A stretch of DNA of 64,000 bases from JAJTHJ01 sp046316025 (GTDB taxonomy: Bacteria > Pseudomonadota > Gammaproteobacteria > Burkholderiales > Burkholderiaceae_F): contig JBKCXU010000008.1 in NCBI GenBank assembly GCA_046316025.1, positions 20,970 to 84,969 on the forward strand, read 5' to 3'. A program made the position numbers and the translations under genes. The notes under the pieces are model-generated. The model searched no databases. It saw nothing but the letters and a program-made list of their open reading frames with translations, and was not told the DNA's origin. Shown here piece by piece: positions 34,233 to 43,511 of the stretch; positions within the stretch are counted from its first letter, which is position 1, and each line of letters opens with the position of its first letter.

Positions 34233-36452
34233 TTACTTCCAAGCGTAGGTGTAAGTCACCCCGAGATAGCCGACGCTCTGGCTCGGTTGCAGGTACAGCG
34301 TCGTGTTGTCGCTGTAGAGGAACGGTGTGCCGTTGTAGCTGAAGCCCCAGTCGTTGTAGTAGTAGCGCTGGTAGACGGCATCCAGCCGCAGCGCCGAGCG
34401 CTCGCTCATTGCGTAGTTGCCGAACAACCTCAAGTCGGTGCGGCGGAAGGCGATGTCCGGCAGCCCGCCCGTGGCGCCCAGCAGCTCGGTGCTGCCGGGC
34501 GCGGGATTGGCGACCAAGGTCTGCTCGTACGTGTCCACGTTGCTCATGTAGGACAGCGTGCCGCCCACCTGCCACTTGGCGTCGATCTTGCCGTTGAAGC
34601 CCACGCCGACGTTGAAGCTGCTGTCGTCGAACGCCAGCACGTAGCCGGCCGGGCGCGACTGGTCGAGCGTTTGCTTGCCGACCGACAGATAGCCGTTGAA
34701 GTTCCACTTGTCCGACAGCGCGTAATTGGCATCCAGCGTGTACAACTGGTACTGCGTCTCTTGCAGCGCAAACTGCGTCGGTGCGTCGTAGCGGTCGGTG
34801 CCGTAGTCCACGGCAAACTGCACCGACAGGGCCTCGGTGGCCGCCCAGTTGAGCAGCAGGCGCACGGTGTCGCGGTCGCGGTCGGCCATCGTCGGCATGT
34901 AGATCGCGTTCGGGCCCAACTGCGCGGCGGGGTCGGATACCGACACCAGTCCCACGCCACCGGCCGCCGGCGCCAGCCAGCCGCCGCCGTCCTGCTTGCT
35001 TTGCGTGTACTTGATGAGGCCGCTCACCGACTCGGTCAACGTGCGGCGCAGCTCGACCCACCAGCGCGTCGTGTCGTTGTCCTCGCGGAGCGCGCTGACG
35101 CCGGCGTAGGACGCGGTCGGCGTATACGTGCCACGGTCGAGCGAGGTGTAGTCGATGCCCAGCGCGCCCTGGATCGCCCACGGGAAGCGGTAGGTGCCTT
35201 CGAGCTTGCCGTAGTTGACGGTGCGCGAAACGGTCTGATTGGTGAACTGCGTGTTCAGCACCACGTTGTAGTTGGCGATCGGCGTGTTGTCCTGGTTGTC
35301 CGAATAGCGGTACTCGGCCACCACGGTCAGCTTGTCGATCGGCGTGCCGACCACGCGGATCTGCGCCAGCGTGCCTTCGACTTCGCCGTCGAGGTTGCTG
35401 ACTCCGGCCGGCGCGTTGCCCAACCCGGCACCGGCGAAGTCCTGGTTTTGCTTGGCCAGCGAATAGGCAAACTTGAAGTTCGCCCGCAGCTGCGGCATGA
35501 AGACGTAGCTGCCCGACAGATCGAAGTAGTTGAAGCTGCTGTCCGGCGCGCTCGCCACCGGCAGCGTCAGCCACGCCGCCAGGCCCGGCCCGAGCGGCAG
35601 CGCCGTGCCGACCGGATTGTTCAGGGTGGCGGGGACACCGAGCGTCGTTGCGCCGATGTCGTTGCTGTAAAACGAGCCGTAGTAGCCAAGCGAAAGTTGC
35701 AGCGCCTCGGCGCCGTAGTTCAGCCGCGCTTCGACCTGGTTGTGCTGCGAATCGACCTGCTGCGGATAGAACAGCACCGCCGAGCCGGTGCTGACCCCCG
35801 GACTCCAGCCGCAGCCCGGCGCCACCGTCGCCGGGCAACTGGCACCGATGCCAAACGGCGTGGCGCCGGCCTTGTTCTCGCCGTTCCACGTTACTTCGGC
35901 CTGCAACTCCGGCGTGATCCAGTAGCTGCCGCCGAGGCCGAGCGCCTTGCGCTTGGTGGACAGCTCGTAGTCGTTGCCCGAACCGGCGCCGCCGGTGAGG
36001 TAACTGGACTGCGGGTTGGTCGTCCCGCCGCCGGTGACGCCGGTGTTGACCGTGTACGGATTGACGCGCCACAGCTCGCCATAGTTGGCTGACAGGCTCC
36101 ACGCCCCCTGCCGCCGCCACGAGGCGCCCAGCTCACGCGTCTGCAGGCCGAGGTTGGTGCCGACGAACTCCAGCCAGGTGCCGGTCGTGCGGTCGAGCCG
36201 GCTGTAGTTGAAGCCGAACAGGCCGTAGGCGTCCTGGTTGCGAAGGCCGTTGTATTCGCCAAAGAAGGCGCGGTCGTTGGCGTCGCCGGTGACGCCGGCC
36301 ACGCCGGCGCTGACCGAAGCTTGCAGGTCGATGGGGTCGTCTTCGTCGCTCTTCGCTTCCTTTTTGTCGGCCGCATGCGCCGCAAACGCGGCGCACACCG
36401 CCAGTGCCAGCACGCTGCGGCGAAAAACAGAGAGTCGATCGGTGCGGGTCAT
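34233..36452 (-). CDS. mtrB: MtrB/PioB-family outer-membrane beta-barrel protein
   Basis: A 739-residue protein with a signal peptide (to about residue 28, AAHAAD), an acidic start and many alternating aromatic beta-strand segments (YGLFGFNYSRLD, YLGVTYTYAW). Length and pattern match MtrB/PioB porins, which sheath a decaheme cytochrome across the outer membrane. The N-terminal CXXC found in Shewanella MtrB is absent. It lies 16 bases after the decaheme MtrA-like gene. Confidence 0.88.
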   Translation of the reverse strand: MTRTDRLSVFRRSVLALAVCAAFAAHAADKKEAKSDEDDPIDLQASVSAGVAGVTGDANDRAFFGEYNGLRNQDAYGLFGFNYSRLDRTTGTWLEFVGTNLGLQTRELGASWRRQGAWSLSANYGELWRVNPYTVNTGVTGGGTTNPQSSYLTGGAGSGNDYELSTKRKALGLGGSYWITPELQAEVTWNGENKAGATPFGIGASCPATVAPGCGWSPGVSTGSAVLFYPQQVDSQHNQVEARLNYGAEALQLSLGYYGSFYSNDIGATTLGVPATLNNPVGTALPLGPGLAAWLTLPVASAPDSSFNYFDLSGSYVFMPQLRANFKFAYSLAKQNQDFAGAGLGNAPAGVSNLDGEVEGTLAQIRVVGTPIDKLTVVAEYRYSDNQDNTPIANYNVVLNTQFTNQTVSRTVNYGKLEGTYRFPWAIQGALGIDYTSLDRGTYTPTASYAGVSALREDNDTTRWWVELRRTLTESVSGLIKYTQSKQDGGGWLAPAAGGVGLVSVSDPAAQLGPNAIYMPTMADRDRDTVRLLLNWAATEALSVQFAVDYGTDRYDAPTQFALQETQYQLYTLDANYALSDKWNFNGYLSVGKQTLDQSRPAGYVLAFDDSSFNVGVGFNGKIDAKWQVGGTLSYMSNVDTYEQTLVANPAPGSTELLGATGGLPDIAFRRTDLRLFGNYAMSERSALRLDAVYQRYYYNDWGFSYNGTPFLYSDNTTLYLQPSQSVGYLGVTYTYAWK

Positions 36453-36468
36453 GGCAGCGCTCCGTTAC

Positions 36469-37428
36469 TCAGCGGAACAAGTAGCTCGGCGTCGGATTGG
36501 TCCGCGCCGGATTGTTGGAGCCGTGAATCTGCGTGTGGCAGTTCAGGCAACTGCGGCCCTGCCAGACGTTCACGGTGTTGATGCCGCCGGACAGCGGTGT
36601 GACCGCCGGCACCGTCTGCTTGCCGGCCGCCGGCGGAAACACGCCCGGCTGCCCGCCCACCGCGCCCACGCCGCCGGCCACGTGCGGCGTGTGGCACTGG
36701 TTGCACAGGATCGGCGCGCGGGCGTTGAGCATGCCGCCGATGTTGCTGCCGTGCGGGTTGTGACAGGTCCCGCAGTCTTCCTGCACCGGCTGATGGTTGT
36801 GGACGAACGGCCCGCGCTTTTCGGCGTGGCAGGAGTAGCAGGTGGTGTTGACCGTGTCGCGTTTGGCGAGCTTGGGCCCGGCCGAGCCGTGCACGGCGTG
36901 GCAGTCGCTGCACGTCATCTTGCCCTCGGCAATCGGGTGGCGCGACGGGCGGTTGACCTGGATACGCTGCTCTTTGTGGCAGGCGTAGCAGACCTCGGGC
37001 TGGGCCGTCTTGGAGAAGACTTTGTCCTTGTCCACGTGCATCTGGTGGCAACTGCTGCAGGCCACGCCCGACTGCGGATGCGCGCTGCCCGCCCACAGGA
37101 TCATCTGCCGGTTCTTCTGGTGGCAGGTCAGGCACTGGCCGCTCGCCGCGGCGGCGTCCTTGGCGCCCGCGTTCTTGTACAGATAGTCCGGCTTGTTGTC
37201 CTGATCCTCGACGTGCTTCTCGCTGGCGCCGTGGCAGGACACGCAGGTCGGCGTGCGCGCATCGGCTGCCACCGAGTGCACCGAGCGCTTCATGTTCGCC
37301 GCCTGATCGTCGTGGCAGTCGAGGCAGGTTTCGGACGCCGCGGCGTCCTTGGCCGCCGACGCCGGAGCGCCGATCAGTGCCAGGCAGGTGCCCACCAGGG
37401 CCAGAGCGATCTTGCTTCGCATACGCAT
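36469..37428 (-). CDS. mtrA: MtrA/DmsE-family periplasmic decaheme cytochrome c
   Basis: A 319-residue protein with a signal peptide and exactly ten CXXCH sites: CLDCH, CVSCH, CLTCH, CSSCH, CYACH, CSDCH, CYSCH, CGTCH, CNQCH and CLNCH. Many distal His residues suit bis-His ligation. Length and haem count match MtrA/PioA/DmsE. It would carry electrons from the periplasm into the MtrB-like barrel. The ATG after GGTGGAG is chosen over a GTG three codons upstream. Confidence 0.93.
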   Translation of the reverse strand: MRMRSKIALALVGTCLALIGAPASAAKDAAASETCLDCHDDQAANMKRSVHSVAADARTPTCVSCHGASEKHVEDQDNKPDYLYKNAGAKDAAAASGQCLTCHQKNRQMILWAGSAHPQSGVACSSCHQMHVDKDKVFSKTAQPEVCYACHKEQRIQVNRPSRHPIAEGKMTCSDCHAVHGSAGPKLAKRDTVNTTCYSCHAEKRGPFVHNHQPVQEDCGTCHNPHGSNIGGMLNARAPILCNQCHTPHVAGGVGAVGGQPGVFPPAAGKQTVPAVTPLSGGINTVNVWQGRSCLNCHTQIHGSNNPARTNPTPSYLFR

Positions 37429-37462
37429 GGTCTCCACCTTCGTCGCCGGTTGCGCGGGGCGT

Positions 37463-39991
37463 CTACTTCAACTTGTGAGCAGCCTTCACGCTCAGGAAGC
37501 CGGTCGGGCTGTGGCAGTCGGCGCAGGTCTCCTGGATTTGCAGGGACATCGCCTGCGTGGCGTTGCCGTAGCGCGAACCGCCGGCCGTGAGCACGTGGTT
37601 GACCGCGTTGTCGGAGTCGTGACAGCTGACGCAGCTGGCCGCCTGCGGCGTGATCACACTCCAGTCGAGCGGGTTGCTGCCGGCCGGGCGCGTGGAGACC
37701 ACCGCGCCTAGCACGCCGCGGTCGAACTCGTAGGAGTTGTTCACGTGGCAGGCGTTGCAGTTGATCTGCTTTTGTCCATCGACCGTCGGCCCCGGCCACA
37801 GCGCTTCCGTTGCGTAGTCGGTGACGTTCGCGGCGAAAGTGAGCGACGGGTCGCAGCCGGCCGCTGCCGAGGCCGCCGGATTGGCCGGATTGCAGAATTT
37901 GCCGAACACCAGGTTGCCATGGGTGTACGGGAAGGTGCGCTTCGAGTTGCCGTGGATGCCGTGCATCATGTACTTGGACTGGAACTGCTCCTGCAGCGGC
38001 GCGCCGCTGGGCAGCGTCCGCCCGTTGGTCATCACCGTCGAGGACGAGCGGTTGGCGTCGTGGCACAGCGTGCAGGATTCCACCGTGTTGCGGGCGCCGC
38101 TGTGGAAGGCGTTGGGCATCGTGTTGGAGCCCGAGGCGGTGCCCAGCAGGCCGTGGCAAACGTTGCAGCTCGCGTTGGACACGATCACGGGCGGCGGATT
38201 GACCGCTCCCGTCAGCGCCAGATCGAGGTAGCCGTTCTGCACGCCGACGTTGACCAGCACGCGCGGCGACAGCTCGGGCCGCGGGTCGAACGGCCACGCC
38301 GCCTTGACCTTGGCCTCCTTGACCTGGCCGACGCTGATCACCCGCGCACTGCCCTGCGCCACGGCCGTGGCGCTGTCGGCCGGCAGAGTGAGTTCGGCGG
38401 TGTAGCGGTTACGCCCGTCGTTGACGCCGCGCCAGGCATCGACACGCACACCACTACCGCCGTTGTTGTAGGCCGAAAACTCGGTTACCGCGGTCGGTTG
38501 GCCGACGATGTTCTGATAGGCCAGGTACAGCCGCAGGTTGCCGAAACGGTTGTCGCCAGTGCAGGCCGGCGCGCCGTTGGCCGTGGCGCAGCCGTCGGTC
38601 AGGTTGTACGCGGCGTCGTTGCTGGTCGGATCGGCCAGGTAGTACTTCACCGTGACCTTGCGCGTGGCCGAGTCGAAGGTGGCGCTATCGATCACCATCT
38701 TGTAACGCTGCGCGCCATCCTGGATCTGGTTGTAGTGCGCGCGCTCGGCCTCGAGGCCGGTGCCCGCCGAGTGGCAGCGCGCACATTGGCTGTCGGGGAG
38801 ATTCCACGGATCGGGCACGGGCAGGAACGCCTTATGCACCGCGGTAAAGGTCGAGTCGGGCGTGCCGGGGTGGCAGGACAGGCAGGCCGCCTTGCCGGCC
38901 TGGGTCTTCCAGTTGTTGCCCTGGGGCGTGGGCGCGCTGTTGCCGTTGTGGCAGATCGAGCAATTGCGCAGATCTTGCGGGAAGCCGACTTCGGAGTAGT
39001 CGTACTCGACGCCGCGGAAGCCCCACACCACGTACGCGCTGCCGCCGGGCAGATTGGGGAGCAGGCGACCGGCGTGGATGTTGTGCGTCATCGTCGACAT
39101 CGCCAACACGTTGCCGCTCTCGGGGTCGGTGGTGCCGGCGTTGTGGCACATCACGCAGTACTGCATGGCCAACCGCCCGCCGCCGTGCGCCGAGATGTTG
39201 TCGTGGCAGGTGTTGCAGGACGCCGAGTCGCTGACGATCAGGTCTTGCGTAGCCGGGCTGGTGAGCGGCGTCGAGGCGTAGTTGCCGCTGCCCGCAAAGG
39301 TAAAGTCGAAAAACGGGTTGACCCGTACCACCGTACTGGCCGCGTTGCGGTAGCTCAGTTGGATCGCCACGCGCTGCGTGGCGCCGGGCACAAACGCCAC
39401 GTTGTTGGTCAGATAGCGGACACCATTGATGGTCGCCTGCCATGCCGGGTCGGTGATGTTTGCGGTAAACGTGTAGGTGTAGTAGCCGGCGGAGTTGTAG
39501 ACCAGTTGCGCTTCGCCCGTCTCGGGGTCCGTCGTCGCTTGAATCGCCTGTGCCGGTGGCGTCGTCGCACCCCCCGGTCCCACACCCGGTGTCGCCGTCG
39601 CCACGCGCGATACGTAGCTCACCCACTCTGTCGCATTGACCCCGCCGCCGGGAACCACGCTGGCCAGCGCAAAGCTCATGTCGGCCAAGGTCAGGCCGGT
39701 CTTGATGGCTCCATCGGAAAAGACCGTAAAGTTGACCCGCACCGTGCTGCCGGTAACGCTGACCGCCGGCACGCCGGCTGCCTGCAACGCGGTGAAGGCG
39801 GAGGACGGATTGGTGGCGCTGTCGTTGGCCGGATTGCGCGCCGCCTCGTTAAGCGCGGCGCTGATGGCGCCGGACGAAGGCGGGGTGGGGTCGGGTGCCG
39901 TACTACCCCCACCGCCACCGCCTCCACCACAGCCCGCCAGGATCGCGAGAGCCAGCGCCGCAGCGCTCCATCGGGTCACTTTGTCCATCAT
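37463..39991 (-). CDS. OmcA/MtrC-family decaheme outer-membrane lipoprotein (second of two)
   Basis: An 842-residue protein with lipobox LAGC followed by a poly-glycine run and a Pro-rich linker. A beta-rich domain (about 35-255) precedes the first haem group. Ten CXXCH sites are seen: CNTCH, CVMCH, CSICH, CLSCH, CARCH, then CNVCH, CTLCH, CNACH, CVSCH and CADCH. The two pentaheme groups separated by a beta domain are the OmcA/MtrC layout. It probably sits on the cell surface as the terminal electron donor or acceptor. AGGAG precedes the ATG. It is followed at 34 bases by mtrA. Confidence 0.92.
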   Translation of the reverse strand: MMDKVTRWSAAALALAILAGCGGGGGGGGSTAPDPTPPSSGAISAALNEAARNPANDSATNPSSAFTALQAAGVPAVSVTGSTVRVNFTVFSDGAIKTGLTLADMSFALASVVPGGGVNATEWVSYVSRVATATPGVGPGGATTPPAQAIQATTDPETGEAQLVYNSAGYYTYTFTANITDPAWQATINGVRYLTNNVAFVPGATQRVAIQLSYRNAASTVVRVNPFFDFTFAGSGNYASTPLTSPATQDLIVSDSASCNTCHDNISAHGGGRLAMQYCVMCHNAGTTDPESGNVLAMSTMTHNIHAGRLLPNLPGGSAYVVWGFRGVEYDYSEVGFPQDLRNCSICHNGNSAPTPQGNNWKTQAGKAACLSCHPGTPDSTFTAVHKAFLPVPDPWNLPDSQCARCHSAGTGLEAERAHYNQIQDGAQRYKMVIDSATFDSATRKVTVKYYLADPTSNDAAYNLTDGCATANGAPACTGDNRFGNLRLYLAYQNIVGQPTAVTEFSAYNNGGSGVRVDAWRGVNDGRNRYTAELTLPADSATAVAQGSARVISVGQVKEAKVKAAWPFDPRPELSPRVLVNVGVQNGYLDLALTGAVNPPPVIVSNASCNVCHGLLGTASGSNTMPNAFHSGARNTVESCTLCHDANRSSSTVMTNGRTLPSGAPLQEQFQSKYMMHGIHGNSKRTFPYTHGNLVFGKFCNPANPAASAAAGCDPSLTFAANVTDYATEALWPGPTVDGQKQINCNACHVNNSYEFDRGVLGAVVSTRPAGSNPLDWSVITPQAASCVSCHDSDNAVNHVLTAGGSRYGNATQAMSLQIQETCADCHSPTGFLSVKAAHKLK

Positions 39992-40171
39992 CGACGTCTC
40001 CTACCGCGGCGCACGTGCCGACGGTGCCAACCGCCGGGCCGAACAATCATTCAACGGTTCGCTCCCGCTGTAAACCCTGCACGCCATAGGTCGCGCACCA
40101 CTCCAACGCCGACACAACACTCGGCGCACTTCTTGAGAAAGATCAAAGCAAAGGACTGCAAATCGAGGCTT

Positions 40172-40196
40172 AAAAAAGGGGGGCCGGAGCCCCCCT
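40172..40196 (-). terminator. Intrinsic terminator after the first OmcA/MtrC gene
   Basis: On the minus strand a 7-bp G/C stem (GGGGGGC with GCCCCCC) around a 4-base loop is followed by six T. It lies 32 bases beyond the stop codon of the upstream decaheme gene and before the next one. Confidence 0.85.
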
Positions 40197-40227
40197 TGCT
40201 TGGCTACCGCCGGTGACCCGGCGTCGA

Positions 40228-42750
40228 TCACCTTGCAGCGTGTGCCGCCGCAGGGTCGTTGACACGGCCCGGCCCGTGGCACAGCACGCAGGTCTCGCCG
40301 CGCGCCGCGGTCTGCGTCGCAAAGTGCGCCGCCGCCGAGGCACTGTTGTGGCAAGAGCCGCAGGCGCCGGTGCTCGGTCCTTGACGCTCTGAGGCCAGCG
40401 GGTTGAACGTCGCGGCCGTACCCAGTGCCGGTTGCGCATTGGTCACGGTCCAGGCGAAGTTCGGGTTGTCCACCACGTTGTAGGTGCCCGCCTTGTGGCA
40501 GCTCGCGCAGTCCTGCACGCGTGCCGGATAGACGATGTCCTGAAACACCATCGGGCCAGCACCGCCGCTCGCATTCGGGTTGCCCCGGATGAAGTTGAAC
40601 GGCTTCTCGGTCGGCGGATTGTTCTTGCGGCCCGCACCGGCGTGGATGGCGTGCAGCATTTCCTTGAAGTTGTTTGGCTGCTGCGAGTAGTAGAAGGTCC
40701 CACCACCCGGTGCCAGCGCAAAAGTGGCAAAGCCTTCAAAGACGTTGCTGCTCGACACCTCAGGGTTGTGGCAGGTCGCACAGTACTGCGGGCTGTTCAT
40801 CCGCCCCGCATTGCTGTGGAAGCCGACGCGCTCGTGGCAGGTGTTGCAACTGTCGATGTCCACGACCTCCCGCCGCAGCGTGTTGGAGCCGTCCACACCC
40901 TTCAACGCAGCGTTGCCGCTGATGTTCATGCTGTTGATGGTGAGGTAGCTCTCCATCGCCACGCCCTTCAGCGTGGTTGTCGCCGGGAAGGCGAGCGGCG
41001 CTGCCGGGTTGATGCCGGCGACGGTCGTGAAGTAGCCGTCCGCATCCGGCCCTGTCAGCGAAGCGATCACGCCCGCCGTCGAAAGGTTGACGGTGGTCGG
41101 CTGATCGTACGCCGAGAAGCCCGTGCCCAGACTGACAGTGTTGTTCCAGTACTGCCGGCCGGCCGTCGTGCCGAAGTTGTTCCAATCGACCGGCTGCGCA
41201 ATGGCAGGGCCGTTGTTAGGATCGGTCGGCTGACCCATTGGCGCTGCCCAGGCAAGCTTCATGTTCAACGCACCGATCGAGATGCCACCACTGGGCAGCG
41301 TCTTCAGGTTCAGCGGTGTGCCATCGACCAACACGCGGAACCTCACCGTCGGACGGTTGGTCGCGCTGTCCACCGTCACCGCGGCGATCTGGTACTCGAC
41401 CTTCTTGGCCACGATGCTCGCGTTGTTCAGGTCGCGATACAGCTCGGGGTTGTTCGGCGTGGAGTACGGCGTGGCGTGCGCGACGTTGACCGCGACCGAC
41501 GCGTCGACGCCATGGCAGTTCGCGCATTGCGCGTTGCCCGGCTGGTTGCCGAAGTGCGCCGTGTAGTCGACGTTGTGGCAGCTATTGCACGCCTGCTGGC
41601 TGATCTGCGTGCGCCAGGCCATCTTGTTGGCGTCCGAGCGATCGGTCGGCTGCTGCGGCAGGATCTTCGGGTTCTGGTTGTCGTGACAGGCGCGGCAGTT
41701 GATCACGCCGGGGACCGCGACATTGTTGTTGAACCCGACACCGATGTTGCTGGCGCCGCCGAACGGCGCGTTCTGCGGATAGCCATTGGCCGGATCGCCG
41801 TGGTACTCGTGCATCATCATGCCCAGATCCAGCGAAACCCATGCCGCGTCGGTCGACGTCGCCGGGTTGAAGCTGTTGGCGTTATGGCAGGACGAGCACA
41901 CTTCGACCACGAACCGACGGGTGAAGTGACCGCCGCTGCCGAAATGCAGCTTGCCGCGGTCGGCCACGCTGTCGGCATGGCAGGCACCGCAAGACTGGTT
42001 GGTGACCACCTGGTTGGCCGTCACCGTGCCCAGCGTCGGCAATTGCGAGGGCACGAAGTCCTGCACGATGTTGACCAACGCCCCGTCGCGCCCGAGGATC
42101 GCCAGCCGCGTGCTGGCGGCGGCGTCGTAGGCGAGGTTCAGCGTGGGCCGCACCGCGTTCCAGGCGGCGCTGGTGAGCGCACCGGAATTGGCAACGACGG
42201 TGGCACTGCAACTGCCGGCGGGCTCGGTACCGCTGCCGTAGTACAGGAAAGTCGCCACCGAAGCCAGCGGCGTACAGAACGTGTATGTATAGACACCGGT
42301 CGAACCGGCCACCGGGACGGGTTTGGCACGCTCGGCGCCGCCGACGAACGTCTTGACCGTGCCTTCTTCCTGGTCGGAGCGGTTGATGTAGCTCTGCCAA
42401 CTGGTGGGCTTCGCGGTGGTTCCCGGGATCAGCTTGGCCAGCTGGAACTCGAAGTTCTTCGCCTCCGCGCCGGTCACCAGACCGCCGGAGGCGTCTTTCA
42501 GGGTGAACGTAACGGTAACTTTCTGGCCAGCCGCGCTGTCGATGGCAATACTGTTGACCGTGCCGGTCAGACTGCCTGTTGCCGAGCCGGTCGGCGGCGT
42601 CACGCCCGGCCCGGTCGGGCCGGTCGGGCCGGCGGGCCCGGTGGGACCTTGCGGGCCGGCGGGACCCGCAGCGCCGTCGTCGCCACTACAGGCGACCACG
42701 CCGAGCGCGATCATCGCGACGGCGCCCAGCTTCAATAACGTTTGCCTCAT
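40228..42750 (-). CDS. OmcA/MtrC-family decaheme outer-membrane lipoprotein (first of two)
   Basis: An 840-residue protein with lipobox VVAC and then a collagen-like GPAGPQGPTGPAGPTGPTGP linker (about residues 28-50). Ten CXXCH sites are seen: CGACH, CSSCH, CRACH, CNSCH, CANCH, then CNTCH, CATCH, CASCH, CGSCH and CVLCH. The layout of two haem groups with beta domains matches OmcA/MtrC. The ATG has a strong GGAGGA ribosome site. It is clearly different in sequence from the second copy, so the pair is not a recent duplication. An intrinsic terminator follows it. Confidence 0.92.
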   Translation of the reverse strand: MRQTLLKLGAVAMIALGVVACSGDDGAAGPAGPQGPTGPAGPTGPTGPGVTPPTGSATGSLTGTVNSIAIDSAAGQKVTVTFTLKDASGGLVTGAEAKNFEFQLAKLIPGTTAKPTSWQSYINRSDQEEGTVKTFVGGAERAKPVPVAGSTGVYTYTFCTPLASVATFLYYGSGTEPAGSCSATVVANSGALTSAAWNAVRPTLNLAYDAAASTRLAILGRDGALVNIVQDFVPSQLPTLGTVTANQVVTNQSCGACHADSVADRGKLHFGSGGHFTRRFVVEVCSSCHNANSFNPATSTDAAWVSLDLGMMMHEYHGDPANGYPQNAPFGGASNIGVGFNNNVAVPGVINCRACHDNQNPKILPQQPTDRSDANKMAWRTQISQQACNSCHNVDYTAHFGNQPGNAQCANCHGVDASVAVNVAHATPYSTPNNPELYRDLNNASIVAKKVEYQIAAVTVDSATNRPTVRFRVLVDGTPLNLKTLPSGGISIGALNMKLAWAAPMGQPTDPNNGPAIAQPVDWNNFGTTAGRQYWNNTVSLGTGFSAYDQPTTVNLSTAGVIASLTGPDADGYFTTVAGINPAAPLAFPATTTLKGVAMESYLTINSMNISGNAALKGVDGSNTLRREVVDIDSCNTCHERVGFHSNAGRMNSPQYCATCHNPEVSSSNVFEGFATFALAPGGGTFYYSQQPNNFKEMLHAIHAGAGRKNNPPTEKPFNFIRGNPNASGGAGPMVFQDIVYPARVQDCASCHKAGTYNVVDNPNFAWTVTNAQPALGTAATFNPLASERQGPSTGACGSCHNSASAAAHFATQTAARGETCVLCHGPGRVNDPAAAHAAR

Positions 42751-43005
42751 CGATTCCTCCAGAAGTGGTGGAGAGCATCCCCCGAAAAACCCGGCACTGC
42801 CTCTATCGCCACCCGCCGTGCCACGCGATAACCGGCGCGCCGGGTGTGCAATGCTCGGGCGGAGCATGCTCCGTTAGGGTTGGCGCACTTTGATCGAGCG
42901 CAAGAAGTAACAAGGCATGTCAGCTTGGCGACACGGCGTTGCTGCGCCGCACCGAGAGAAAGTGCCGGCGACTGCCGGCCCTTTGGCTTCGATGCACGGG
43001 CGCCG

Positions 43006-43307
43006 TTACAGGGTCAGGATCCGCCCGGCGATGGCCTTCAGGTCGGCGTCGCTCGCCTTGACAGCGCTCTTGTGCTTGGGCTGGTCCTTCATCTCGGTCA
43101 CCGGCTTGTCGGCGTTCATCCGGTCTTTCCTGGCGTCGGCCGCGATGGTCTTGAGCGAAGGGCCGGTTTTTTCTTGTCCATGTCGTGGCACTTGGTGCAG
43201 CGCTCACTGGCGAGCAACTCCTGCGCCTTGGCGGCGTCGGCCGCCTGTACGCCGCCGGCGGCCGGCGGCAGCGCACCGGCCAAGCCGACAAAGATGCTCG
43301 ATTTCAC
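43006..43307 (-). pseudogene. Small monoheme cytochrome c, frameshifted
   Basis: The first part (from GTG, KSSIFVGLAGALPPAAGG) has a signal peptide, then ASERCTKCHDMDKK with the haem site. The homology then moves to another frame: KTGPSLKTIAADARKD, then an EMKDQ segment with the likely Met ligand, and a C-terminal helix SDADLKAIAGRILTL. The switch lies at a six-base A run (T run at 43167-43172), and one extra base would restore a class I cytochrome of about 100 residues. It precedes the decaheme genes on the same strand. It may be a real mutation, a phase-variable run or a sequencing error. Confidence 0.7.
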
Positions 43308-43511
43308 GGTTGAACTGCCTTTGCGTGGTCGTCGGACGCGCGCGCCGGAGGCCGTTACGCGTTTGCGCGAGGCCCGACGCGCGCTGCACGCAAGCCGCCG
43401 CCAATACGCCGCCCGCCGCGCGCAGGTATTGACGGTGGTCAACGAAAGCCGCCGCCAGCGGCGCAGGATGGCAAACGAGGGAGGCGGCGGCACGAGCCGC
43501 CCGACCGACAC

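Noticed and set aside
40172..40196. Operator palindrome rather than terminator
   Set aside because: The six T directly after the stem on the minus strand and the place just past a stop codon favour a terminator.
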